Shown: positions 1-5,419 of the stretch, one piece after another
Numbering within the stretch: the first letter of the stretch is position 1
Layout: every line of letters begins with the position of its first letter
Source of the DNA: Spirochaetaceae bacterium
GTDB taxonomy: Bacteria > Spirochaetota > Spirochaetia > SZUA-6 > Fen-1364
Direction of reading: 5' to 3'
DNA length: 7,650 nt
Assembly (NCBI GenBank): GCA_003154555.1
Contig: PMDT01000226.1
Location: 1-7,650, forward strand
Program-made: the position numbers and the translations under genes
The notes under the pieces: generated by a model
What the model was told of the DNA's origin: nothing
The model's input: only the letters and a program-made list of their open reading frames with translations
Database searches by the model: none

Positions 1-923
1 ACAGCACGAAACATTCCGAACCGGCATAGTCCCCTGGCGAATGCGAGTCGCATCAGCATGAATGTCGGGACTTCCCGCATCGATTTGACGAAGCCCCGCG
101 GACCGAATTTGAGCAGGCCTTCCGGCCGGCGGACGCCCTGCCAGATCGAATCCATCCACGAGGGGAGGGTCTCCTGCGTCCAGTCCCCCGTCACCACGCT
201 CCCCCTGACCAGTCCCGTTGCTTCCAGCAGCTCGGAGAATCCTTCGATGCTGGCGAAAGCGGGATGCGACCACTGGTCCAGGAGCTGCCGCATGACGAGC
301 CTCTCCCAGAGGCTCAACGGAATCTTGCGGTCGTCTCTCTGATTCCAGTCAGCAACCACCAGGACGCCTCCCGGCTTCAGCACCCGCATCAGCTCTCCTG
401 CAAAGACGGCTTTGTCCGGCATATGGGGTCCTGCCTCGACTGACCAGACCACGTCGAAGCTTTTATCGGGAAATGACAGCGACATCGCGTCGTCGATCTG
501 AAACCTTACCGGGAGCCCGGGTGACGTCAGCTCCCGGGCGCGCCTGACCTGGTTGGGGCTGATGGTGACTCCCGTCACCGCAAATCCGTAGTCCCGCGCC
601 AGGATGCGACTGCTGCCGCCAATGCCGCACCCGACGTCAAGGACCGTGGTGCCCGGCGGAAGCCCGTCGAGACGACCCCATTTCACCATCTCACGCACGA
701 AGTCCACCTTTGCCTCGAGAAAGCTCTTTCGTTGCGCGGGAGAGCCATAGTGGCCCAGGTGAATGTGCTCGCCCCAGTAAAACTCGAGGATCCCATCCTC
801 TGTCCAGTTGTCGTAGGAATTGACGACGGTGCGTGATGATTGATACCGACGGGCAGTCGCCAGCCAGAGGACGATGAAGACCGCGAGAAGCCCGAGCAGC
901 GAGCAGATCACAATCAGGACCAT
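1..923 (-). CDS. Membrane-anchored SAM-dependent methyltransferase, MPBQ/MSBQ (prenylquinone) methyltransferase-like, C-terminus cut by window edge
   Basis: Read on the minus strand from the ATG at 923, the frame stays open for 307 codons to the left edge. Residues 2-22 form one hydrophobic segment, so the enzyme is probably held at a membrane. The SAM-binding motif I is VLDVGCGIGG (94-103). A later DVVWSVEAGPHMPDK (157-171) and LKPGGVLVVADWNQRDD (182-198) follow the class I Rossmann methyltransferase order. From memory the whole length, including the N-terminal anchor and WTEDGILEFYWGEHIHLGHYG, matches cyanobacterial 2-methyl-6-phytyl/solanyl-benzoquinol methyltransferase (Sll0418 type, about 318 residues). 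Only about 10 residues should therefore be missing. That enzyme ring-methylates prenylquinol precursors of plastoquinone and tocopherol. The substrate here is inferred, because no quinone gene is adjacent. An in-frame TAG lies 27 bases upstream of the ATG. A GTG two codons earlier (929) is an alternative start, and neither has a clear ribosome site. Confidence 0.88.
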   Translation of the reverse strand, partial: MVLIVICSLLGLLAVFIVLWLATARRYQSSRTVVNSYDNWTEDGILEFYWGEHIHLGHYGSPAQRKSFLEAKVDFVREMVKWGRLDGLPPGTTVLDVGCGIGGSSRILARDYGFAVTGVTISPNQVRRARELTSPGLPVRFQIDDAMSLSFPDKSFDVVWSVEAGPHMPDKAVFAGELMRVLKPGGVLVVADWNQRDDRKIPLSLWERLVMRQLLDQWSHPAFASIEGFSELLEATGLVRGSVVTGDWTQETLPSWMDSIWQGVRRPEGLLKFGPRGFVKSMREVPTFMLMRLAFARGLCRFGMFRA

Positions 924-1023
924 GGTCACAAGGTTGAAGCCCCCAGGAATCTATATATGACATCGCCAGAAACAGCAATTGACAAAGCAGGCAGGCGTGC
1001 TGAACTTGAAATGGAGGTGAAGA
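924..1023. other. Divergent intergenic region between methyltransferase and repeat protein
   Basis: This 100-base gap must carry the start signals of two divergent genes. A TATATAT block at 952-958 could serve as a -10 for either strand, but no good -35 lies 16-18 bases from it on either side. A perfect TTGACA occurs at 979-984 on the plus strand, yet no acceptable -10 follows at the right spacing. A strong ribosome site, GGAGGTGA (1013-1020), precedes the plus-strand gene by a good distance. I would not call a specific promoter here. Confidence 0.45.
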
Positions 1024-1338
1024 ATGGCGGACTACACGTTTGATGGAAAACGGCTGGTAAAAAAAAGCTCGGGCCAGAAGCTTGCGGAAATGGACCGCGA
1101 CACCATCCGGTCCTACAACGCCGCGGTTTTCGGCCAGATAGAGGGCAAGAACCTTCGGGATCCGCACGGCAAGAAAGTCGCGGAATTCGACGGCAAGGTC
1201 GTCAAGGATGACCGGGGCACGAAGGTCATCAGCATCAGCGACATCCAGGACGTCATAGAAGGGCAGGCCGGCATCGGCATGGTTGCCATGTGGTTCTTCT
1301 TCGTGAAGGACCGCAAGGACCACGCCGGCGTGCTCTGA
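1024..1338 (+). CDS. Small repeat protein of unknown function with hydrophobic C-terminal segment
   Basis: A 104-residue protein I do not recognise. The start is well supported by GGAGGTGA six to ten bases upstream of the ATG. Residues 7-71 fall into about four tandem units of 16-18 residues. They begin DGKRLV, RDTIRS, GKNLRD and GKVVKD, and each ends in a short hydrophobic-acidic turn such as KLAEMD, FGQIE, KVAEFD or KVISI. This alternation of G-K/D turns and short strands suggests a small beta-repeat fold. It is followed by a predicted helix (72-80) and a hydrophobic stretch, AGIGMVAMWFFFV (82-94), that could insert into or touch a membrane. The C-terminus is charged (KDRKDH). The gene runs toward the TetR gene and stops 18 bases from that gene's end, and no partner gene follows it. 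Function unknown; real gene likely from the ribosome site and the internal repeat. Confidence 0.75.
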   Translation: MADYTFDGKRLVKKSSGQKLAEMDRDTIRSYNAAVFGQIEGKNLRDPHGKKVAEFDGKVVKDDRGTKVISISDIQDVIEGQAGIGMVAMWFFFVKDRKDHAGVL

Positions 1339-1343
1339 CAGGC

Positions 1344-1358
1344 GCCGTCGCGGCTTTC
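1344..1358. terminator. Weak short hairpin between convergent genes
   Basis: GCCG (1344-1347) and CGGC (1351-1354) can pair around a TCG loop, followed on the plus strand by TTTC. The position, in the 18-base gap between two convergent genes, is right for a terminator. The stem has only four pairs and the U tract is short, so this is a weak candidate. Confidence 0.2.
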
Positions 1359-2175
1359 AATCAGCGTCCGCCGTCCACGCGGCGCGCTGCTCTTTGTCGG
1401 CCGGGCCGGAGGCCGTTCGATTTTGCACGGCCGTCAACAGTCCGCTCAGGATGGCGCTCATCCCCATGTCAAACTCCACGGCGAATGGGTTCTCCGATGG
1501 CGTTTCCTTCAGGACGCGGAGCAGGTTGGGAAACTCATCCGCGGAAAGCTCGTTAATCGGCAGGGGGCCATGATCGTGCAGCTCACCGCCTTGCAGGTGC
1601 GCGGCGTAGGTCTGGGCCCATCCCATGATGTAATGGGCGCACACATCGATGAAAGCAATTGACTCCTGTGGATTGAATCCAAGGCTCGAAATGACGGCAA
1701 GCATCCGCTCGACCGGGCGCAGTGAGGCGGGCGTGCGCACCGGCCGCGTTGCAATGACGGGAAGCGCGTTGGGGTGGGCGATAAGCGCGTCCCGATATGC
1801 GCCGGCCATTTGCCGCAGCTGCTCTATCGGGGAGAGCTCGGAGCCGGACGCGGGACCGGAAGCGGCGCCTGCACGGGCAACGCCGTTTTCGAGACCGCTG
1901 CCGGCCATCACTGCTTCAACAATTGCATCGTAGAGCGCCGCCTTGTTCGGCAGGTGGTAGTAGATGGCCATGGGATCGACGCCGAGTGAGGCGCCCAGGT
2001 GCCGCATGGAGAGTGCAGACAAGCCCTCCGTGTCCACGATCTCCATGGCGGCCTTCACGATTTTCTCCCGGGTGAGAGCGACATCAGAATCCAGGACGGG
2101 CCTGCCGCGGGCCTTTGCGCGACCGGCCGAGACCGCTGCTTTCATACCAGGAGGGTATGAGTTCCTGCCGTGCAT
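1357..2175 (-). CDS. TetR-family transcriptional repressor with TetR_C_1-type ligand domain
   Basis: A DNA-binding repressor that most likely controls the exporter genes just upstream of it. A basic N-terminal tail (AGRAKARGRP) leads into a TetR_N domain. Its helix-turn-helix covers LSALSMRHLGASLGVDP and ends in the signature AIYYHLPNKAALYDAIVEAV. The rest, about 170 residues with YIMGWAQTYAAHLQGG, resembles the all-helical tetracycline-repressor C-terminal ligand and dimer domain. It is the last gene of the minus-strand operon, beginning 10 bases after the permease stop. The start is uncertain. The ATG at 2175 gives 272 residues and the ATG at 2145 (MKAAVS) gives 262, which fits family N-termini better. 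Neither has a good ribosome site, so translation may be coupled to the permease. A perfect 7-bp-arm palindrome sits exactly over the second ATG. The inducing ligand is unknown; export substrates of the adjacent pump are the natural guess. Confidence 0.93.
   Translation of the reverse strand: MHGRNSYPPGMKAAVSAGRAKARGRPVLDSDVALTREKIVKAAMEIVDTEGLSALSMRHLGASLGVDPMAIYYHLPNKAALYDAIVEAVMAGSGLENGVARAGAASGPASGSELSPIEQLRQMAGAYRDALIAHPNALPVIATRPVRTPASLRPVERMLAVISSLGFNPQESIAFIDVCAHYIMGWAQTYAAHLQGGELHDHGPLPINELSADEFPNLLRVLKETPSENPFAVEFDMGMSAILSGLLTAVQNRTASGPADKEQRAAWTADAD
2142..2160. promoter_or_regulatory. Perfect inverted repeat over the TetR start region (operator or mRNA hairpin)
   Basis: TCATACC (2142-2148), five spacer bases AGGAG, then GGTATGA (2154-2160) form a perfect 19-bp palindrome. 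The size is typical of a TetR-family operator. It overlaps the candidate TetR start codon at 2145. In the operon transcript the same bases would form a 7-bp hairpin that buries that AUG, with CUCCU in the loop. Binding site or translational control cannot be told apart by eye. Confidence 0.5.
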
Positions 2176-2185
2176 GTCGAGAACG

Positions 2186-2953
2186 TCACGTCTCTGACAC
2201 CTTCGCCTCCCGCACGTTGAACCTCACCGCCGTGAGAACCGTGAAAAGCGCCGCGAAGGATGCCAGCGCGAGGCAGGTGGAGAGCGCCGTCCGCATTCCC
2301 TGTCCATCCAGGATGATGCCGCGCATGCCCTGCATCGCCCAGTAGGCGGGAGAAGCTTTGGCCGCGGCCTGCGCCCATTGCGGCAGTGCGCTCACCGGCG
2401 CGAATGACCCGCCAAGGCCCGAGAGCACGATGGCACACACGTTGGCAATGACATTGAGCTGGTCCAGCGTCCTGCACCACGCGATCAGCATCATCGTCAT
2501 CGCCATGATGCAGACGGCAAATCCGATGGCGATGAGGACGAGGGCCGGCACTGACCCCGCCACGTGCAGGTGGAAAAGGAGCCCGCCGGCGCCGAACACC
2601 ACGATAAGCTGCACGAGCAGCAGCAGGAGCCCCGGGGCGATCTTGCCGACAAGGATCTCCATGGTGCCGGATGCGATGCGAAGCCGGTCCCACGTGCCCC
2701 ATCCCTGCTCGCGGTAGAACTGGACGCCGATGACGCCGATCACGAAAAAGGAGAACATCACCGTCATCCCCGGGACCGCCTGCTCCGCGCCACCGGCGTG
2801 CAGGTAGCCCTGCGCCTGGAGCATCGACCTGCTGGCAGGGGCCAGGAACGCCATGAGCCCCAGCGGCATGAAGATGAACACCAGGAGCGGCGCGGGGTCA
2901 GACAGGTAGAGCTTGATCGTGTTCAGTGTCAGCGAAAGGCTACGCCTGAGCAT
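2186..2953 (-). CDS. ABC-2 type transporter permease (DrrB-like)
   Basis: Membrane half of an ABC exporter, 255 residues, the usual size for ABC-2 permeases. About six membrane segments can be seen at roughly 22-39, 60-79, 105-128, 134-158, 167-187 and 226-244. Between segments two and three lies the cytoplasmic WGTWDRLRIASGTMEILVGK, of the type that couples to the ATPase. Near the C-terminus, ALPQWAQAAAKASPAYWAM (189-207) matches the conserved ABC-2 'P-x-W ... P-x-Y' region. The start ATG lies inside the end of the ATPase gene (14-base overlap), with GGAGG just upstream, so the two are translated together. The partner ATPase and the following TetR gene point to export of a hydrophobic compound, perhaps a drug or lipid. 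The substrate cannot be read from sequence. Confidence 0.93.
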   Translation of the reverse strand: MLRRSLSLTLNTIKLYLSDPAPLLVFIFMPLGLMAFLAPASRSMLQAQGYLHAGGAEQAVPGMTVMFSFFVIGVIGVQFYREQGWGTWDRLRIASGTMEILVGKIAPGLLLLLVQLIVVFGAGGLLFHLHVAGSVPALVLIAIGFAVCIMAMTMMLIAWCRTLDQLNVIANVCAIVLSGLGGSFAPVSALPQWAQAAAKASPAYWAMQGMRGIILDGQGMRTALSTCLALASFAALFTVLTAVRFNVREAKVSET

Positions 2954-3860
2954 TGTTTTCCTCCATTATGTCGGGGCCATGACCGGTGATCGCAAGGTAG
3001 GCGCTTTCAAGGCTTGCCGGAACGATCCTGACGCCGCGAAGCCGGCTCGCTTCCCCGTTCAGCTTCGCGATGGCCGCAGCAGTGGCAGACGCCGGGTCAG
3101 CGGTCACTATCGAGAGCCGGGACCCCTTCTGCTGCCAGCCTGCCAGTCGGGGTGCATCGCCGCTGAACTCCAACTCCGCCCTCGACTGCCCGTGCCGGGC
3201 CACCACCTCCGCCAGCGGGCCCCTCTCCCTGATCCGCCCGGCCTCCAGCACCGCAACCGAGGCGCCGAGGGATTCGATCTCGGCCAGGTAGTGCGTGGCA
3301 TACACCACCGTGCAGCCCTGGCTTGAGATCCTCTTCACGGCTTCCAGCAGCCTCATCCTTGCCACGACATCGGCTCCCACTGTCGGCTCGTCCAGGAACA
3401 GCAGTCGGGGCGCGTGCAGCATCGCCAGGCCTGTATGAAGGCGTCTCTTCTGACCGCCGGAGAGATCGCCGGCGCGGCGATCCAGCAGGCTGGCGAGGTC
3501 CAGTGCATCCGCCACTTCCTCGATCCTGGTGGAAAGCCTGCGGCCGCGGACGCCGTTCCATCGGCCGAAGAACTCCATGTTTGCCCGCACGCTGATTGTG
3601 GGGTACAAGCCCAGCTCCTGCGGCGCGCAGCCGATGATGCCGCGGATGCCCTTGCGGTTGGATGCCGCATCGAGGCCGGCCACCCGGACGGAGCCCGCGT
3701 CCGCATCCCGAAGCCCCGTTACGACGGACACGAGCGTCGTTTTTCCGGCGCCGTTGGGACCTATCAGGCCGCATACCTCGCCGGGGGCCACGTGAAGGTC
3801 GATTCCCTCCAGCGCTTTCACCTTTCCGTAGGACTTCTGCAGTCCCTCGATCTCGAGCAT
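2940..3860 (-). CDS. ABC transporter ATP-binding protein (DrrA/CcmA-like exporter ATPase)
   Basis: Nucleotide-binding subunit that powers the adjacent ABC-2 permease. Counting from the ATG at 3860 (306 residues), it has Walker A GPNGAGKT (34-41), Q-loop Gln81, signature LSGGQ (133-137), Walker B LLFLDE (153-158) and the switch histidine in ATH (190). All key residues are intact. The D-loop region reads VGADVVAR rather than the more usual GLDP form. The C-terminal 90 residues are the extra domain usual for DrrA-like proteins, with the SLESAYLAITG region near the end. The start is decided by AGGAGG (3873-3868), seven bases from the ATG. An in-frame TTG at 3866 is only one base from that site and is unlikely. 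First gene of the exporter operon, transcribed from the promoter at 3919-3891. Confidence 0.95.
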   Translation of the reverse strand: MLEIEGLQKSYGKVKALEGIDLHVAPGEVCGLIGPNGAGKTTLVSVVTGLRDADAGSVRVAGLDAASNRKGIRGIIGCAPQELGLYPTISVRANMEFFGRWNGVRGRRLSTRIEEVADALDLASLLDRRAGDLSGGQKRRLHTGLAMLHAPRLLFLDEPTVGADVVARMRLLEAVKRISSQGCTVVYATHYLAEIESLGASVAVLEAGRIRERGPLAEVVARHGQSRAELEFSGDAPRLAGWQQKGSRLSIVTADPASATAAAIAKLNGEASRLRGVRIVPASLESAYLAITGHGPDIMEENNAQA

Positions 3861-3877
3861 TTGCAATCCTCCTGATG

Positions 3878-3912
3878 TTCTACGATGTAGATTATATATC
3901 TACAACGTAGAA
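3878..3912. promoter_or_regulatory. Double operator: two TCTAC-N3-GTAGA palindromes 20 bp apart within a 35-bp dyad
   Basis: The plus strand shows TCTACGATGTAGA (3879-3891) and TCTACAACGTAGA (3899-3911), two 13-bp palindromes with centres exactly 20 bp apart, about two helical turns. Together they form a larger dyad. TTCTACGATGTAGAT (3878-3892) pairs with ATCTACAACGTAGAA (3898-3912) at 14 of 15 positions around a TATAT core. One site fills the -35/-10 spacer and the other covers the -10 edge and start point. Two dimers bound on the same face, as known for the TetR-family protein QacR, would block RNA polymerase. The TetR protein of this operon is the likeliest binder, but that is inference. 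Confidence 0.75.
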
Positions 3913-3919
3913 ATATCAA
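3891..3919 (-). promoter_or_regulatory. Sigma70-type promoter of the ABC exporter-TetR operon
   Basis: On the minus strand TTGATA (3919-3914, five of six to consensus) is followed after exactly 17 bases by a perfect TATAAT (3896-3891). Transcription should begin near 3884, leaving a short leader with AGGAGG before the ATPase ATG. Two palindromes overlap it (separate entry), so it is expected to be shut off tightly when the repressor is bound. Confidence 0.8.
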
Positions 3920-3955
3920 GAGGGAAGAGGGGCGAAGAGCAGCCCTCGCCGCCGC

Positions 3956-3984
3956 TTGACGATTGGGTGCGTTGCTGATATATT
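3956..3984 (+). promoter_or_regulatory. Extended -10 sigma70-type promoter of the thioredoxin gene
   Basis: TTGACG (3956-3961) is followed after 17 bases by TATATT (3979-3984), each five of six to consensus. A TG at 3976-3977 gives the TGn extended -10 form. The start point would be near 3991, giving a 60-base AT-rich leader. That leader contains a weak inverted repeat, TCTATAT (4001-4007) with ATATAGA (4020-4026). This promoter is back to back with the exporter promoter, with 36 bases between the two -35 boxes. Confidence 0.7.
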
Positions 3985-4050
3985 AGAATATATTAATTTA
4001 TCTATATTGTTTTTATTATATATAGACAAGGGAACAGTGGAGGAACACAC

Positions 4051-4407
4051 ATGAGCGAGCATCTGACAAAAGCGACTTTCGCGGAGAAAGTCTTCGATTA
4101 TGAAAAGAACAGCGAATGGAAGTTCGAGGGAGATGTTCCCGCCATCGTCGATTTCTGGGCGGAGTGGTGCGGACCCTGCAAGATGATCTCCCCCGCGCTG
4201 GAAGAGATATCGCGGGAGTTCGCGGGCAAGTTGAACGTCTACAAGGTCAACGTGGACGAGGAAACGGACGTTGCATCGGCGTTCGGCATCCAGAGCATCC
4301 CCAGCCTGCTCTTCATCCCGATGAACGAAAAGCCCCGCATGGCGGCGGGGGCCGTTCCCAAGGCGAGCCTTGTGAAGTTGGTCAAGGACGTGCTGAAGGT
4401 CGAGTAG
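4051..4407 (+). CDS. trx: Thioredoxin
   Basis: A 118-residue cytoplasmic thiol-disulfide reductase that keeps protein cysteines reduced, using electrons from thioredoxin reductase. The active site WCGPC is intact (Cys40 and Cys43 within DFWAEWCGPCKM). The cis-proline that faces it is present at Pro84 (QSIPSLLF), and the VNVDEE segment of strand three is normal. There is no signal peptide. The N-terminal extension of about 15 residues (EKVFDYEKNSEWKF) before the core is a form I associate with Bacteroidetes, Chlorobi and various uncultured bacteria rather than E. coli TrxA. The start is supported by GGAGG (4039-4043), seven bases before the ATG. It stands alone with its own promoter. No reductase gene is in the window. 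Confidence 0.96.
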   Translation: MSEHLTKATFAEKVFDYEKNSEWKFEGDVPAIVDFWAEWCGPCKMISPALEEISREFAGKLNVYKVNVDEETDVASAFGIQSIPSLLFIPMNEKPRMAAGAVPKASLVKLVKDVLKVE

Positions 4408-4466
4408 CTGCCCGGCGTGGCGGCAGCAGCTGGACGTCTGCTCCTACGGAGCGGCGGGCGCAGACG
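4407..4466 (+). terminator. Two hairpins after the thioredoxin stop, no U tract
   Basis: GCTGCC (4407-4412) can pair with GGCAGC (4422-4427), and CGTCTGC (4435-4441) with GCAGACG (4460-4466), the latter with an inner CTCC/GGAG stem. They sit right after the stop codon, where a terminator belongs. No T run follows either, so a Rho-independent terminator is not supported in the classical form. They may only be mRNA 3'-end structure. Confidence 0.25.
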
Positions 4467-4641
4467 GCAGGCTGGCTTCATCGGCAGCGCGCGCGACGTC
4501 TGACAATATATAGGGCTTGCGCAGGAGTGCGCGGAAGCCCTTGGCCAGGTATGTGCCAGGGGCCAGATCCGAAGAGTACCCGCTTGATACGATGGCCCTG
4601 ACGTTCGGGTCCAATCGACGCAGAAGCGCCAGGGCCTCCTC
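4444..4641 (-). pseudogene. Relic of a response-regulator receiver domain (C-terminal half)
   Basis: On the minus strand from 4641 to the TAG at 4446-4444, one frame reads GEEALALLRRLDPNVRAIVSSGYSSD, then GFRALLRKPYILSDVARA. Here it is described in parts and not as an intact protein. This is the second half of a CheY-like receiver, of the kind found at the end of hybrid histidine kinases. Helix 3/strand 4 end in the typical IVSSGY, and strand 5 carries the conserved Lys-Pro-Tyr. The phosphate-accepting aspartate and the acidic pocket are missing. Upstream, a neighbouring frame from 4762 reads LVLKWFTYAALAG and stops at TGA 4642-4640. This could be the eroded stretch that should contain the aspartate, joined by a frameshift. 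No start or ribosome site fits. I infer a dead gene remnant. Confidence 0.6.
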
Positions 4642-4803
4642 ACCCTGCCAGGGCGGCGTACGTGAACCACTTCAGGACAAGCGGCCGGAACGATAGTGCC
4701 CCGGCTGCCAGGGAATCGCCGGGACTGTCTTTCCGCCGGAACCAGGGCAGTCTTGGGATCATTCGGCCATGATTCAGCAAGCCTATAGCGCCGTCAAGAT
4801 GCC
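4642..4803. other. Intergenic, possibly the more degraded part of the receiver relic
   Basis: No supportable gene lies here. The minus strand has a 40-codon frame from the ATG at 4762 to the TGA at 4640 that may be the worn-out front of the receiver relic. A small hairpin, GGATCAT (4756-4762) with ATGATTC (4769-4775), lies just beyond the end of the YCII gene but has no T run. Confidence 0.35.
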
Positions 4804-5136
4804 CTATTCAGGTTGCCAGAAAGGCCTCACTTCAATCCTGCCGAAACGGGCCATGGGGTGCTTTGCCGCGACCTCCAGGGCTTCTTCGAGGCTGGCGCAT
4901 TCAAGCAGGTCGAATCCGGCGATCTGCTCTCTGGTCTCCGCAAAAGGTCCATCCGTCACAATCACCTTGCTATTTCGCTTGCGAACGGTAACGGCCCGGT
5001 CGACCCCGCAAAGCCGATCGCCAATGATACGGATGCCCTTGCTGTCCATTTCGGAAACCCAGGATGCGATATTGTCCTGGGCAGGATCGTAAGGCTCCGC
5101 CAATGGATCAGTACACACCAACATCAGGTAACGCAT
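4804..5136 (-). CDS. YCII-related (DGPF domain) protein
   Basis: A small protein of 110 residues in the YCII-related/DGPF family, a ferredoxin-like alpha-beta fold with no settled biochemical role. The family hallmark is plain: VTDGPFAETREQIAGF, with DGPF at residues 62-65. It follows the typical opening MRYLMLVCTDP and precedes SLEEALEVAAKHP (82-94), where family members also keep a His-Pro. The start at the ATG 5136 is preferred because AGGAG (5146-5142) is five bases away and the N-terminus then matches the family. A GTG two codons earlier (5142) is possible with the second GGAG. Many family members sit beside an ECF sigma factor, and none is in this window. No close promoter is evident. 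Probably transcribed alone. Confidence 0.9.
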   Translation of the reverse strand: MRYLMLVCTDPLAEPYDPAQDNIASWVSEMDSKGIRIIGDRLCGVDRAVTVRKRNSKVIVTDGPFAETREQIAGFDLLECASLEEALEVAAKHPMARFGRIEVRPFWQPE

Positions 5137-5142
5137 GGTCAC

Positions 5143-5419
5143 TCCTCTCCTCTATTGTTGCCGAAAGAAAACGGGCCCGCAACAAGACGCGTGACCCGCC
5201 GCGGTAACGCCCGCTCAGGCCGGCTCCGTGGACCCGACAGGCGGCTCGCCGCAGGCCCATGCTGGCGCTCCTTTCAGCTTTGAGCTCACCCTGTTGTCGT
5301 TCGGTGAAAGCCAGAATCGACATCTCATGAGCAAAGTTGCGGGCCGCACTTCATAGCTGCGCAATCTGGTTGACGCCTTGGCGCAGCTCGTGGCGGGAAG
5401 ACGACGTTCAAATGGGCGG
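5143..5419. other. Gene-free, GC-rich dyad-containing intergenic stretch
   Basis: No convincing gene lies between the VapC-like gene and the YCII gene. The stretch contains GCTCA (5213-5217) facing TGAGC (5281-5285), flanked by AACG (5206-5209) and CGTT (5298-5301). Inside lies GCGGCTCGCCGC (5241-5252), which is self-complementary around two bases. This nested arrangement of about 95 bases could fold as an imperfect cruciform or hairpin. It recalls, without proving, a palindromic repeat or an integron attC-like site. A separate perfect CGGGCCCG palindrome is followed by TTTTCTTT on the minus strand just upstream of the YCII gene. Confidence 0.35.

Noticed and set aside
979..1007. TTGACA at 979-984 as -35 of the repeat-protein gene
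   Set aside because: No acceptable -10 at 16-18 bases, and a start there would fall on the ribosome site.
2157..2345. Plus-strand reading frame starting after AGGAGGG at 2149-2155
   Set aside because: The apparent ribosome site is the spacer of the palindrome at 2142-2160. The frame lies antisense to the permease 3' end and encodes a low-complexity Arg/Ser-rich product.
3097..3774. Long minus-strand frame of 225 codons inside the ATPase gene, and plus-strand frames of up to 153 codons over it
   Set aside because: Shadows of a high-GC gene. The ATPase frame carries every expected motif and a good ribosome site; these carry Arg/Gly-rich nonsense.
3979..3992. TATATT-AG-AATATA perfect palindrome at the thioredoxin -10
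   Set aside because: Short and in very AT-rich DNA, where such palindromes are common by chance. Not called as an operator.
4239..4670. Minus-strand frame of 143 codons antisense to thioredoxin
   Set aside because: Shadow. The meaningful minus-strand signal here is the receiver relic in a different frame.
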